The notes beneath the pieces were generated by a model. It saw only the letters and a list, made by a program, of their open reading frames with translations. It had not been told where the DNA came from and did not search any database. The translations under genes and the position numbers were made by a program. Of a stretch of 64,000 bases of DNA, positions 11,604 through 24,251 are shown in pieces (the first letter of the stretch is position 1; the number at the start of each line of letters is the position of its first letter). Where the stretch lies: positions 1 to 64,000 of the forward strand of contig NW_026943395.1 of NCBI RefSeq assembly GCF_024139115.2, written 5' to 3'. The stretch comes from Armigeres subalbatus (taxonomy: Eukaryota > Arthropoda > Insecta > Diptera > Culicidae).

Positions 11604-14600
11604 CTACCGTTCCTTATTTATTTGGCTGATGAGATTGTTCACTGCACGGTGAACCCGGAGCAACAACAAGAAACCCAAGTTGAGACCGATGAAGGCGACA
11701 TAGCTTCCGATACCTTCGTAGATGAAGCGGGGTGCGAAGATTTTCCACACCATTAGGTGGCGGCAGTGCAGAGTACAGGCAAACATGGCACAGAATATCT
11801 AAAAGAATAATTCCATGAAATGTAATAATATAAATTCGTCTTACGACGATTGATTCCACTAAAAACTATTAAATATTCATCTATTAAGCAACATCGCACT
11901 AACCCGAATTCCTTGAATCAGCAACAGCTGGCAACCCGTCTTGAAAGCGGTCCCGACAAACAATTTTTCGTTCTCGTACAGATTAATTTCGCCTTTGGTT
12001 ACGTCGAAATCGATCGCCCTCTTACTTGATCTCTCGCTTTCCTCTACTCCAGCGTCTTCATTGTTGTCGTCCTGCTTGTTAACGGTAACACTTCGGTACT
12101 CCACGGTACCGGCTTCAGTTTTTCGCGAGCTACCCTTCGCATTGCGCTTCGTCCCGGGCGTTTTCTGATAAATCTTCTGGGCTAGCAATGGCCACATGGT
12201 GTACACACAAAACGGCGTGAAGATGATCAGCGGGTACATCGTGGAAAGGAGAAATGTAACGGAGAAAGAGTTCAGCAGGACCAAGGCGGCGGACAGGATG
12301 TTGTTGTTGTCGTAGTACCAGGATCGGCCAACAAAGGCCGCGTTCCAATCGATCTGTGACATAGTGGGTTGGTGGGATGTGGCGTAGAATCCGAACTGCA
12401 TCAGAATGATCCAGGCGAGCAAAGTTGTGAAGGTGGGCTGCAGGCAGGTGAGCAGGTTGGTAGAATTCTCGTACTGTAGGATGGATGTTATGATTCCATA
12501 GCTAATAGTTACGACGAGGGTGATAACTAGACCGGCTGTCCCGTTCGAACCCAGCAAAAGGGCTAGCAGGATCACTATAAAAACTCCAATTGAAATGAAC
12601 ACGGACGAGTAGACAGTTGCCAGACCGCAAACAATAGGAACTTCATCCGACACGGTTGACGTGGTCTTAGAATTATAACTGTCACGTAATTGTCGGTAGA
12701 TTTCTGGTGCTGGGTTCGATTGGTCTCCGTAAAGAATGTTCATCATTTCTTTCTTCTTCGGTAAGATGAAAATCATCAAGGGTCGAATCAAGATGGTAAT
12801 GATTTGTATTACTAAAAGAACGTAAACTGTCCATGCAAAAGCATCGACGTGGATCTGAGGAACGCCTTTAGTGTTGTTCATAGCTAACGTAAAATGGCCG
12901 CATGCACAAATCACACCTAGCGGTGGACCATATCGAGCCAACAATATATTGAATGAGTTCCCGGTGAGGTTTCCGCAAGCTCTGAGGTAGTATCGAGCAC
13001 AGATGATGTAGCAAACGAGGGCAATAATAGGGATAAGGTCGAATTCAGGACCCGACTTGCGTCTGGCATCCGGAGTAGGTGCCTTTACAATATAATCCGT
13101 GCAGTTACCTTGCTCTTCCCGACATCGAAAATAGTTGCTGGAGAAACGAATCAGCGAAATTCCAAACAAGGCCAACGCTAGCAACTTCAGGAAGATAGAT
13201 TTACGTAACGTAGGCCACCGGAAGCGCACAATCTTGAATTGACTGTTCTTTTGTATGTTGTACACGGCGAGAATAAAGAATCCAATCAATACGTACGATA
13301 ATACTTTCTGTTCCTGGATGATGAAACTGTTTGAAAAGAATACGCAGGTGGTGAAGGTGAAGGAAATTCTTGTGACGAAGTTCTTCTTGTGGTTGTAATG
13401 ACTGATGTTCTCAGTGATGTTGGTCCAGTTTTGAATGATCAGAAAACACAGAATTCCTATGGAGGCAATCGAGGCAAAGAAAATCGATCCATGTTCTGCC
13501 GATGACATATTCAAATCCTGATGAAAGAAGTACCCAGATGTTCCTGCCATAAAGCTTAGCACGATAATATAGTAAATCACTTGTCCGTTGAATATTTGTC
13601 CCAGTTGATGGGCGGTAGAGTAGGCAATCAGGATGAAAGTAGCAAAGCATGTCAAGAACGTCACTAAAAGGCCATGCGAGATCATCTGCGCATCAAATTT
13701 GACCCAGATCTCGCGACAACTTTCCAAAATATCCTTGAGGTAGAGGCGAAGATCCTTTGAAAAGCTCTGGAAAGCGGCCTCCGTGTAGACCGTATTGACC
13801 CGTTGGGTCAGCATGAGAAATTTGTTGTCGAAATCATCCAACTGATCTACCGTAAATGTTCCTCTATTGGATTCGGCGTACTGCTGAAAGTAGTTCTGTA
13901 TTTGACGTGCATTTTGCCATAAATGCAACAGGGCTAATTGATATTTCAGAAATGTGTCCAGTTTTGTATCAGGAATTAACTGGAAGTTGATTTGTCCCAG
14001 GTTGGAATATGGAACTGGCACACCAAGTAGGGTGGAAAGAAGTGGTACCAAATCAATCTGTTGAATTTCCGTTACATGTTCATCATATCCTTGGGGTAGC
14101 AGTGGGGAGCCCTTCGAATACATGAAAAATAACGCATCAACCTCATCTGAAGACTCTCCTCCATGATCCCCAGTTTGTGTCATTCCATGATCGCCTATCA
14201 CAATCAAAGTGGTTTCATCATCCATCTGCTCTGTTACGTTTCGTATCAATACATCCATCTCGTTCAACTTTCGTGTCATCTCATCGTGCAGTGGTCCATA
14301 ACGATGTCCACAGTGATCCACTCCCAGCAAATGCCCAACAATCACATCCCAATCCTTTTTAGCAATTTCACGCGGTAGGTACTTCTCCACCGCGCGATCA
14401 ACCGTGTCTAAATCATGGATGTTGAAACTCGGGTAATCGTACTTCCGCTTAAACCGTCCCGGAAACAACTCCGTCCAAGTACTATCGCCTAAGAATACTG
14501 CCGTTTTGTTGTTTCTAGCCCATTGATCAACCACATTGTCCTCGTTAATTTCTGGCGAGGCAAAGTTAGACCCAATATCAATGAACGTCGGCAAACTTCC

Positions 14601-15324
14601 TGTCGTCATACCCTTCAACCGTTGCATCGTCGTAGTCGGTGGGTCAGCAACAAATTTCAGCTTTCGAGTGTGATCCGGGTAGAGATTCTGCAATTCCATT
14701 AAAACTGGCAGCTTATTTAGATACGGCAGCGGATGCTTCAAATCAGCATCAAATGTTCCAAAGTCGTATCGAAGGGCATCGATTACCAGCAGGATGACTT
14801 TACTTTTCTGAGGCAAGCAGATGCTAGCTGACTGATTTACATCTCGCAAGATTGAGGCCACTTTTTCAGAACCGTTGCAGGATCCCTAAAAATAAGAACT
14901 CTTATTAAATGATCAAACTATTATTATCTAATAAAGACATCGGATATTCTTTAGGGCCATTTTTTCATCTCTGTTACAGTAGTCTACAGAGGTATAAAAT
15001 GTAAGCGTAACCCTACGGAAGAAATTGACCCTCAGTGATAAACCCAAATGTATAGATTAAGATAACACTAGCGGTTCAGGAAATTGTAATTGTCTCTACC
15101 TTATAATCCTTGTCATTTTCACATCGATAATCATCGTATAGGGTACAAACATTGTAATCCGTTTGCGCCATTCGAGTCAGCAGAAATCCCTTCGAAAACA
15201 GATGAATACCGGCTCCCAGAAGAAACGACAGCCACATGAACACAAATACAAAACTCCACGATTTAGCCACTGCCATTTTTACGCCAATACTCCTTTCAAT
15301 CTTCTTATACCTAGACCTTATCAA
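11604..15324 (-). CDS. GPI ethanolamine phosphate transferase 3 (PIG-O), 3 exons
   Basis: The enzyme transfers ethanolamine phosphate to the third mannose of the GPI anchor precursor in the ER membrane. In known systems it works with PIG-F. Exons: 15324-15100, 14885-11904 and 11798-11604. The introns of 214 and 105 bp are GT-AG (donors AAG|GTAGAG and CGG|GTTAGT; acceptors TTTTAG and CTTTTAG), and all junctions are phase 0. The product is about 1133 aa, against about 1090 in human. Exon 1 gives a signal-anchor segment (about residues 22-43). The alkaline-phosphatase-like domain shows VIDALRYDF (about 111), the nucleophile region PPTTT (about 157-161), HLLGVDHCGH (about 260) and GDHGM (about 306). 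Many membrane helices follow from about residue 470. Exon 3 supplies the conserved C-terminus RHLMVWKIFAPRFIYEG. If exon 2 is read through its donor, the protein stops early at 11877, so exon 3 matters. A second Met (codon 17) is a possible start. The reading frame is intact. Confidence 0.93.
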
Positions 15325-15870
15325 TCTAATTTATCCAAATCTAAACGCGTTCCATCAGATAATGCGGCAGATTACACAACTCCTACGCCCCTTTGACTCA
15401 CTGCAGTAATTAGATACTGCTGTGGACGTAGATGATAAAACCGTCTACTCTCCGCCACTAGCGCGATGTTAAGACATATTCAAACACTCGGAGTGATAAT
15501 TTCAGGTAATTAAGAGCCAAAAATCCAATTCTATACACACAAACTTTTCGAGATAAAGTGGAAAATTGCACTGATGTTTTGATTTTGAAACTGTCGTCTC
15601 GCACACCGCACTTGCAGTTTGACAATCAGCTGATGAGAGGAGATGGATTCTGTAGCAGTTGTCTAACTTTTTAAGAGCATAACCACCCCGGTCACAATAT
15701 TTATGCTGGTCGAGCAGTTGTTGTTTCAAACAAATAGGGTAAAATGACCAATAGTGAACCCCCAACCAATACTGGACCATCCAGCCATTTTTGCATTATT
15801 ACAGCACAATGTAAACATTTTGCTATGAGATTCCATCGGGAGAACCTACCTTACAGTCCTATGATTTGAC
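15325..15870. other. PIGO upstream region and start of a repeat
   Basis: The region from 15325 to about 15480 is the likely PIGO promoter and 5' UTR on the minus strand; no clear TATA box is seen. From about 15728 the sequence belongs to a repeat family (GGTAAAATGACCAATAGTG...) that reappears at 22108 and 23306-23430. There is no other gene. Confidence 0.45.
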
Positions 15871-16273
15871 TAGAGGCCTGAATAAGAGAAACGCGGATAG
15901 AAAATATGACTCTGCCAACACTGCATTCAATCTTCTTCATCAAAGAACAACACATGAAAAGGAAGAAATGGTTTATGTAGACAAAATCTCACAATCCGCT
16001 ATTTTATGTGTCCACACCACCTACACAATAGAATCCAATAAACAATGGAATTTTATTTCATAATCTATAAATGGCTTGCATATATTATTGCAAACTAATG
16101 TAAAATACATTCAATTTTGTTTATTTAAAAATTGCATAAAATCGAATTTGGCCGTTTTCAGTATTTGAGCCAATATTGTGGCTGCTTGACAGGTCTCCTG
16201 CTCGATTGGCTGCTGTTTTTGACGGTTCGATTGGCGGCACATACCTATCCGCGTTTCTCTTATTCAGGCCTCT
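15871..16273. mobile_element. 403-bp TIR element inserted in a repeat
   Basis: The ends form a 31-bp inverted repeat (CTAGAGGCCTGAATAAGAGA...). ATTTGA flanks both sides; counted with the terminal CT the duplication could be 8 bp. The uninterrupted relative at 23390-23440 (CTATGATCTGATTACATGC) shows the empty site, so this is a genuine insertion. It has no coding capacity. Confidence 0.75.
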
Positions 16274-19200
16274 AGATTTGACTATCTGCATTGGAAATGG
16301 AAATGGAATAGACACGACCCGCATAAATAAAAACAGTTTGCCTTACTGTAATTATTATTCATATGAATTAAACGAAATGGTTACTATCTGTATAATAATC
16401 GACTTGAAATATGACTGTAAGTTTATCTAAAACAAATACCATATTAAATTTTCAATCTACGACACCATATGCAGTAATTTCGTAATATATTGTTACTATA
16501 CAGTTTTTTATAATCTATGTTTGATTTTGTTCTAAAAGAAAATGGTAATTGAATATGGCTGTCCATCAACAGATATAGTAACAATACTGAATGCAGCTAT
16601 GATATAATCATGTATCCTCTGGAGCTAATCATATTTCGTTGCGATTCCACACATACATTTCAAAACCGTATGGTTCAATGATAAAACTATGGTAAGCGTT
16701 TTTCTTCTGCAATAAGTGTGTGTATCTTTTGAAAAACGTACGACTGTCAGGTTTTGTTTTGATGTGTTTAATGCTGGGTTTTCTCAAACAAGTCTTTATG
16801 TTTGTGCAGAGTAATTAGTTTGTTGCGCAATTAAAAAGGTAAGAATATTATCAAATTTGTCTGCTAAAAAAAGCAATTTCTAACCAAATAAATAATTCAT
16901 CCTGTTGTTTCCCACAGTTTCCTGCAGTTTGAAGAAAGGGATGCGGCTGCCCAGGTACTGATGCAAAAATGATACCGCATCGCGTCGCAAGAAACACAAA
17001 CGGCAGGAAGTTTTTACCCGAGGAACTATGATGCTGTCGAGGGTCGAATCACTTTGAATTTTGACTGAATCCAAAATACGTATTGATAAAAATGCGCCAA
17101 AAATGTGCCATTTAATCTAATGCGTTAAAAAATGCATAAAATATCAAATGCGCAAAAAAAATGCGAATAAAAGCTTCATGCGTTCAAAAATGCGTATAAA
17201 TACAAAGTGCACTTAGAAATTTTCTTCGGTATAAAATACATAATGCACTGTAAATGCTTCAATTCGTTATAAAGTGCGTTTTTTCCACAAATTGCACTTG
17301 ATTGATTTGACAGATATAGACGCCATATTTTGACATTGTTGTTTTTTTTTGGGCAAAAGTCACAATACTAACTTTTGCCATTGATTTTAGTAAAAATTGG
17401 TACAACTGACGGAGTTTTCATTCGGTAAAAGACGCTAAACCTAGCGCTGAACTTTACCTGCTCGCAATGGTTGTTGGCAAGGACGAGAGCAAAAAGTGGT
17501 TCTACTTTGCAAATTGCGGGAATATCCCGGAATGGAGGATCGCAGGAGAAATAGCTACCTTTAGAGTACTTTTAAAACCTGGGCTACGATGTTTCAACCT
17601 TCATATTTTTGCAAAACGACATGTATTTGAAGGATATTTGGTGCAGCCAGAAATGGAACATCCAGAAATGGTGGATCAAAAAGATTGCATATCTCGCCAA
17701 AGAAAAGACAACACCCGCACATCATATATTGTCTTGTTTTGTGGGACATGCAGTCCTTGTAGGGATTTTTCGGATGTTAAAAAACTTGTGTCGTTCCCCT
17801 TGGCAGCGAGAAATTCGCGGGATGTTTACAGTTGCTTTGCAGACTTTCCACCTTTTCAAATAAATATCATTTCAAAAATCTGATCAATAAATCACCAATG
17901 ATCATTTTATATTTTGTCAGGTTGCGACTTAACCCCACTTTGCCAGTAGACACAGGTAGACCTGTGGGATTGTTTCAACCACGCTATGAATAGTGTAAAT
18001 ATTTACGTCATAATACTTCATCATGCAATCGAACGGCAAATGATTCAATAAAATAACTATGTTTTCTTTGTGAGGAATAATGAAGGGAATTTGCGAAGTC
18101 GAAGAAAATTCTGCTCTTCCCTCCTGTGGGAAATCTTATTGCTATCTGTCAGAGTTTGATTGAAACATGGCCGCCATCCCCATCTCTCTGTTTCTTTACT
18201 GTGAAACCCTATAAAGAACTCTCAGTGCTTGGGCGAAGAATTTTGCTTCGACTTCGCGAATAATCGAGTTCTAATCGAAAACACAACAAGCGCACGTCAA
18301 ACTTGAAGTACGAAACCGAAACGGATGCTGTGTTTATTACAAATGCATGGTAGAAATATTGAAATGCATACACTAATGCGTCAATGCACTGTGAAATGCA
18401 TGAATGCGTACTCCAATGCAACAATGCAACATAAAATGCTTGAAAATACTCCAATGCGCTCATCAATACTTATGACTGCTTCGAAAATGCGCGAGTGATC
18501 CGCCCCTCGGATGCTGTAGTTTAGTGTCCGATCGATGCCAATCGAAGATGAAGGTGAAGTGCCTCATTTTGAAGCTGGATATTAACAAGGACCGCATGAA
18601 GACGCGGGAACGCAGTACCGCTGGATGACAAGCAACTCTGTTCAAGGTGAAAAGCGAATATACCAAGAAAACGGCTGCGGCTTTCGTTCGTCGTTGTAAA
18701 CAGGTATCAAACTACCGGTTCCCTAAATTATACTATTGCTTCTATTCAAGTATATATAATAAAACATCCAATTACTTTAATCAGGAACATGCATTCCGCC
18801 TTTCATACTAGTGAGGTTTGTGGAAAATAAAGCATAATTAGCATGTTGCATATTTATCGTGTTTTCATCACAAAAAGGAAAAAATACCAATGGTTGCTCC
18901 TACTAATTAAAGATAAGAGATACGGTCCATCGATTTTATTCATATATCATTTTACTGTATCTATATTATAACCTATGCTGTTTTATCGAAAAATGAGGAT
19001 TGTAAGTGAACCATAGCATATATTGTGCATCGAAAAAAATGTACTGGAAAACAGCCTATTTTGTACAGTAATTATACTTAACCGCCCATTACTCATATGG
19101 TTGATTTGCCAAACACAGTATACTATACAGTAAAAACCATTTCTGTAGAGGTTGGTTTATCATCCTTTTAAACTGCAAACTGAATAGTAGAAGTAACGTT

Positions 19201-19370
19201 ATTTATTATCAGCAATGATCTGAGAGATGGTCCAATTACAGTCCAGAATTATGCGGGGAGAGTGTTTCCCGCATAATTGTAAACCATAACAGAACATCAC
19301 TAAATACGGTATATGTTCCACCTAAAACCATAAGCAGAAAGGTTACTAGAACCACAGACAGACGTTTAAG
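16274..19370. repeat. repeat-rich region with two AATGCG-type degenerate arrays
   Basis: Two clusters of a degenerate hexamer (AATGCG/AATGCA with variable spacing) lie at about 17085-17290 and 18340-18490, on either side of about 1.05 kb. A 138-codon frame at 17467-17883 shares its DNA with another open frame and shows no family motif, so I do not call a gene. Around 18550-18700 a short frame (ATLFKVKSEYTKKTAAAFV, after a stop) looks like an old coding relic that I cannot identify. The rest is AT-rich. Confidence 0.45.
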
Positions 19371-19634
19371 CACCGTCGAACCGACGTGTCACTGACGCTC
19401 TCTGACTGTCTCACACTTTTTAACGGTCATTCGCTTTCGCGGTCGATCGCTCCTGTCAAATGAGCTAAGACACAACTCCGCTGCAATATTAATACACGTT
19501 GGTTGGTGGCTGAGCTATGAAAACTTCGCGAGCCATTATGGGGGTGGCGGTAGTGTCCGATGTATTTTCATCATGGCGTTGTGGGCTGCAAATTTGAATT
19601 AATTTCTGTGGAGTGACACGTCGGTTCGTCGGTG
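19371..19634. mobile_element. 264-bp MITE, CAC...GTG ends, 7-bp TSD
   Basis: The inverted ends are CACCG(T/A)CGAACCGACGTGT. GTTTAAG is duplicated at 19364-19370 and 19635-19641. It shares CAC...GTG ends and a GT-starting 7-bp TSD with the elements at 30734 and 38220, although its TIR sequence differs. A 7-bp TSD is unusual; the 1360/ProtoP branch of the P superfamily is one known case. Confidence 0.8.
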
Positions 19635-19687
19635 GTTTAAGCTCATACATTTGAATTCGATTTTCTTGTGTAAATTTTCAAATCTAT

Positions 19688-21240
19688 ATCCAGCTTTCCA
19701 CGCTAGCCATAATAGCGGTTGCTATAAATAATTCTGACAGTAACTGCTTCCGACGCTGAATTGTCATCGACGCCGGTTGTATCTCAGCAACCATTTTCAT
19801 GTTTATTTATAGTTATCGGAAAAAGCAAGACTCGAAGAAAACGGAGATTTTTTGTAACCAGTTTCAGATAATTTTAAACTAGTTCTAAGCTTGACTAATA
19901 TCACAAATATAATTATGCATTTTCGTTTTAGGTTGAAGTAATTCTTCGTAGGTTGAAGTAGTGCGTGTGCGCGCTCTGAAACAGCTATAAATGTGGAGCT
20001 TTACTGATTAAAGATTACAAACATGACATGTCCAAATGCAGCATGGGAATAACAATACAATATGCAATATTAATTTCAACGCATTTTGGCTTCAAAATTC
20101 TTAAAAGTTCTAAAGGGGTCCACTGAACTGCACGTTTTCTTTCTGGTTACAAGTCCTATGCAAACGCAGCCCGTTAACTTTTATTCATGGTGTTGCAATT
20201 TCGTGACTTCGAGTTCGTGGAACGTTCGAGTAGCCAACCGAATAGACAAACTGGCCGAAGACACCAATGCTCCAGTAAACAAAGTCCATTGTTTCACCGC
20301 AGTTGACCGATAGATTCGGAGGAATCACAAACCTCTCTTCCAAATCCAGAAGGTGGCGTCTCCTTCATTAATGCGAAAACCAACCAACCTAAGGAATAAT
20401 AGTTTTAGGCCGAAAATTATGCTTCGTTTTACATTAAGGAACTTTGGGTACAGCATAAGAGTATGTCTATATCAATAATTATTACTAGAAGATATGTTTC
20501 CGCGACACATCATTCCAAAATACGCATAAGCTTTTTCAGCACGTCAGTGTTTGTCGGTCCCAATAAAGTATTAATTAGCAAGGCTTAGTATCGATGATTT
20601 TTTTTCTTATAATATATGTGTTATAATACAAGTTCAGGATTAAAATTTACAGAACTCCTTTAAGTTTCATTGATGGGTCAATCTAAATATAATATTATAA
20701 AAGAAAGTACAGAACTTTCATCTGAACCGAATTACTGCGTGGCGTGGGTGACATCTATTGAGCTTAAACCAATATAGTTACTCTATTCTTTCTAAATATG
20801 CAACGCAACGCCCAAGTTTTAACAATCGAATCAGAACACAATCGAACCAGAACACACAGCCAAGTGCATCTTGTCTCAAAATGCTGACAACATAGAATGC
20901 TAAAATTTTCAATTGCATGTAGGTCTCTGTTTATAATCTCTATATAGGAAAACTCAAGGTCAACTCAATTCTTCAACCTGAAACGAAAAAGCGTATGTAC
21001 TATATTTGTTATAAGTATTTGATTATCATATGCTTTTTGCAATTTTTCCGCTATTTTCTTTGAGACTCGTGTTTACTGCAGTAGCTTTTTGATTACAATA
21101 AATAAACAATGTGAAAATGGTTGCTGAGATACCACCAGCGTCGATTACAATTATTGAGCGTCGGAAGCAGTTACTGTCAGATTTATTTATAGCAGCCGCC
21201 ATTATGCCCAGCGTGGAAAACTGGATACGTTGGAATTGCA
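19688..21240. mobile_element. 1.55-kb element with long (>120 bp) TIRs, non-autonomous
   Basis: The left end (ATCCAGCTTTCCACGCTAGC..., TGACAGTAACTGCTTCCGAC..., TCTCAGCAACCATTTTCA) is repeated in reverse at about 21095-21240 with some divergence. The interior has no frame over 75 codons. A third, single-ended copy of the terminal repeat lies at 62343-62480. No TSD is clear. This may be a foldback or MITE-type element. Confidence 0.7.
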
Positions 21241-21576
21241 TAGCACGCTAGCGCCGCCTATACAACTTATTGCTACATGAAAACTGACGTTTTGCCATAT
21301 CGCTTTCTACCTCACCCGCGTTTGCCACCCAACGAAACATGGAAGCAAAACAGAAACACTCAACAAAGATCTCCCCGCACGGCCGCAAAAATAATTTTTA
21401 TCTGAACGACTAATTTTACAATGTAGCTAAGCGAATCACTTTACTTGCAGTTCATGCCACGATATAGTAAAGGAATAGTGAAGCTGCGTGTATGCTGTTA
21501 CCATCTTTTCGGAACTTTCGCGTTGGCTCTTTATGGCCCGATGCCCACGTAGCGTCTTTTCAACGCTGCGTGCACA

Positions 21577-21990
21577 CGGATTTTAATGATTTATATATCA
21601 ATTGATTCGCAAACTCTCCACCAATTTGCCAGTAGTATTGATGCTTTTGATTATCAACGCTAAACTATTGAAACTTTTAATTTTTTCATGCATCATGCAT
21701 CCCCTATTCAGCGTGTTCCAATCCTTGGTAATTGCCTACTTTTAGGGTATTATCAATTATTGAACTGGCTGGGGTGTATGAATGGGGTGGTCCAGCTGCT
21801 AGACAGTGGAGTCCCTACTTCCTCACAGAGTGGGAGGGGCTGCTAAAACTAGGTAGTAGTGTCGGTGGGATGGTTCCTTCTCTTCTATATAGAGCGGAAT
21901 GACTTGTTCAGTTTACTGTACATATGTATTTGGTTTTACGTAGTTTACGTCGAGCGGTCGTGTCCTGTATACAACCCCAAAATTTTTTTT
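21577..21990. repeat. dispersed repeat X, copy 1
   Basis: About 410 bp (TTTTAATGATTTATATATCA ... CGAGCGGTCGTGTCCTGTAT) recurs at 36938-37148 plus 38184-38615, where other elements interrupt it. It does not code. The family is not identified. It includes a TATATAGAGCGG stretch that could be an internal promoter-like sequence. Confidence 0.7.
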
Positions 21991-22104
21991 ACACAGGTTC
22001 GTAAGTTGAACTTGAACGTCTGTCTGCGCTAGAACCTTAAGTTAACTGTTGCCTGATATAAATAGTTTTGACCATAATGATAACCGTTTTCTGGGACTCG
22101 ATCA

Positions 22105-23615
22105 TATAGGGTAAAATGCCCAATAGTGGACCCTCAGCCAAAAGTGCACACTTAAATCTAGAATTTCACCTCGGTAATATTTTTTACTGATTTTATCCTG
22201 TAAAAAAATATTTATACCGGAAGCTCGGTTATTAGTTGGGAAAATACTGACATCTGTAATATGCTTTACCGATCTCTCTGTAAAATGAAACGTCAAAAAA
22301 TGTTAACTACCGAGCTTCTCGGTTTCTATAGATTTTTCTATATTTTTACCGTGTTCTGTAATTAGGCTTACCGACGTTGTTAAATTTTTAACCGAGTTCT
22401 CAGTTAGCACTCGTCTTATACGTGATGGTTTAGAAAGTGTTTTTTTTTCAAAAAGTTTGCGTGGTGAAAACGGCTTGGTGGCGGAAAAAAATTAGTCCAA
22501 ATAAAGTGGAGCGAAATGAATATAAGAGCTATCAACGTTATTTGTGGTAAGTAAATGTAATTAGACTCTAAATTTGTTTTAAATACATAGTTTTCATAAT
22601 ATTTCCAGAAGTTTCCTCTCAGACAATGTGGTCTCGATTTCATAGCGACGAAGGGCGCTACGCCCCACTGCGGTGCACCGCTACACAGAATTTTCAGCTT
22701 TTCGCCTATAGCACGTGGCATCTACAGTCTATTCGTTGTGTCTTTCCCTACTATAACGATGAGAACGCCACGTCACACTTTTGGAGTTTTTCCGCAAAAT
22801 GTAGCCCTAAATGATCGGATTTCGTGCTGAAGGAACGGGATTTACGAGACTCTGGGAGAAACGTTTTCCTAATGTGAAGGAACATGTACATGTGCACGAA
22901 CAAATATGCCCATATAAATTTCTCTTATTGAATAATAAAAAAATAGTTTGTTTTGTGTTTCAAATAAAACTACGACTGGAATACAAATAAAAATAATATT
23001 ACAAATCACTCGGTATTTTTTACAGATGCACCGCAAAAAAGTACCGAATTACTGTTCAAAAAGTACTGAGAAATCAGTGAAACTATTTTTTTCCCACGTG
23101 CAAGTTACCGGAATGTTCGGTATTATTTTACCGAGTGCTCAGTTGATTTTACAGAACACTTCAGTAAAATTTGACATTTAATCGGAAAGAATGCAGTACC
23201 GAGGGCTCGGTTGCCGATCTGGTTTACCGAGCTGACTACCGAGAGCTCAGCTGTTGAGAATTCGGTAATTTAATAACCGAGCCCGTTAATAATAAAAATT
23301 AAGTGTGTGGACCCTCCAACCATTTGTGCATTATTACAGCACAATGTGAACACACATTTTGCTATGCAATTCCATCGGGATAACCTACCTTGCAGTTCTA
23401 TGATCTGATTACATGCATTGGGAATGCTATGGAAAGTAAAATTAGATGATTTTTTACAATTCTATAAAAAATAAACACAAGAGTGTCCATTATAGGAATA
23501 TTTTGGGGGGTCCATAATAGGGAAGAAGAACGTCCCGAAACGGAACATAAAAACCATATGATGTGTCGACTATAGGTAAACAAATTCCTATTATCTACTT
23601 TACTATAGGGTGAAT
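22105..23615. repeat. dispersed repeat Y, copy 2, interrupted
   Basis: The left piece (GGTAAAATGCCCAATAGTGG, 22108-22146) and right piece (TGGACCCTCCAACCATTTGT onward, 23308-23615) are halves of the repeat seen at 15730-15870 and 16274. They are separated by a TIR element at 22147-23307. The right piece carries CCATTATAGG / CCATAATAGGG motifs. It does not code. Confidence 0.6.
22147..23307. mobile_element. 1.16-kb TIR element nested in repeat Y
   Basis: The ends are CACACTTAA ... TTAAGTGTG, with TG possibly duplicated on each side. Many CTCGGTA / TACCGAG motifs cluster near both ends, which suggests subterminal binding repeats. The longest frame is 101 codons on the minus strand, and I see no transposase motif. 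Probably non-autonomous. Confidence 0.6.
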
Positions 23616-24250
23616 TCAGTCAGACTTTAAAATGTTAATTTGTGCAAATTATGGTTGGGATATAGTTACATCATTCTATAGAACAGTTGATGGTATGGTT
23701 CAAATACAGATCAATAATTTTTGTCATTTATATTGCAAAAAATATAATATAAAACAAATGTTTCGTGTCTGAATGATTTATTTATAAGCATGATATGAAA
23801 TGTGCATATTCAACATATCGTCTTATAAAAATTATTATTCATTTAGATGTGATTTTGGCCGCTTCTCAATCTGATCAATATTTCATTGAAGTTTGTGAAG
23901 AAAGCAGACTCTTCTTCAAAAAGTGTTACCGGCGGGTAACATTTGATTGTTGTTTTCACTAGAGTGCGGAAAATGAGGGACTAGGTTTATACAGTTAGAC
24001 GCGTAAACCCAACGGTCATTTTGGATGCCTACGCGTGGGCAGTCGATAAAGGCGCGCAAATGAACTGCGCCAAGAGATGGGTGATTGGTGGGTGACTGGA
24101 GGCACTGAACTGAAGTGGAGGAAACAGCGAAAACGACTCGGAGAGTTACTGTCGTGTCGTCTGATAGGGAAGGAAATGTACGAGTGGGAGGCATAAGGCA
24201 GTAGAGCTTGATAAATCACGAAAGCTAGAGGTCAAGATCATTTTTCTTCG
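23616..24250. other. no gene recognised
   Basis: AT-rich up to about 23.9 kb, then more balanced. TGTTACCGGCGGGTAACA at about 23925 is a short palindrome. No supported gene. Confidence 0.4.
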
Positions 24251-24251
24251 A

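Noticed and set aside
17467..17883. 138-codon frame as a gene
   Set aside because: A second frame is open in the same DNA, no motif is visible, and it lies between degenerate repeats.
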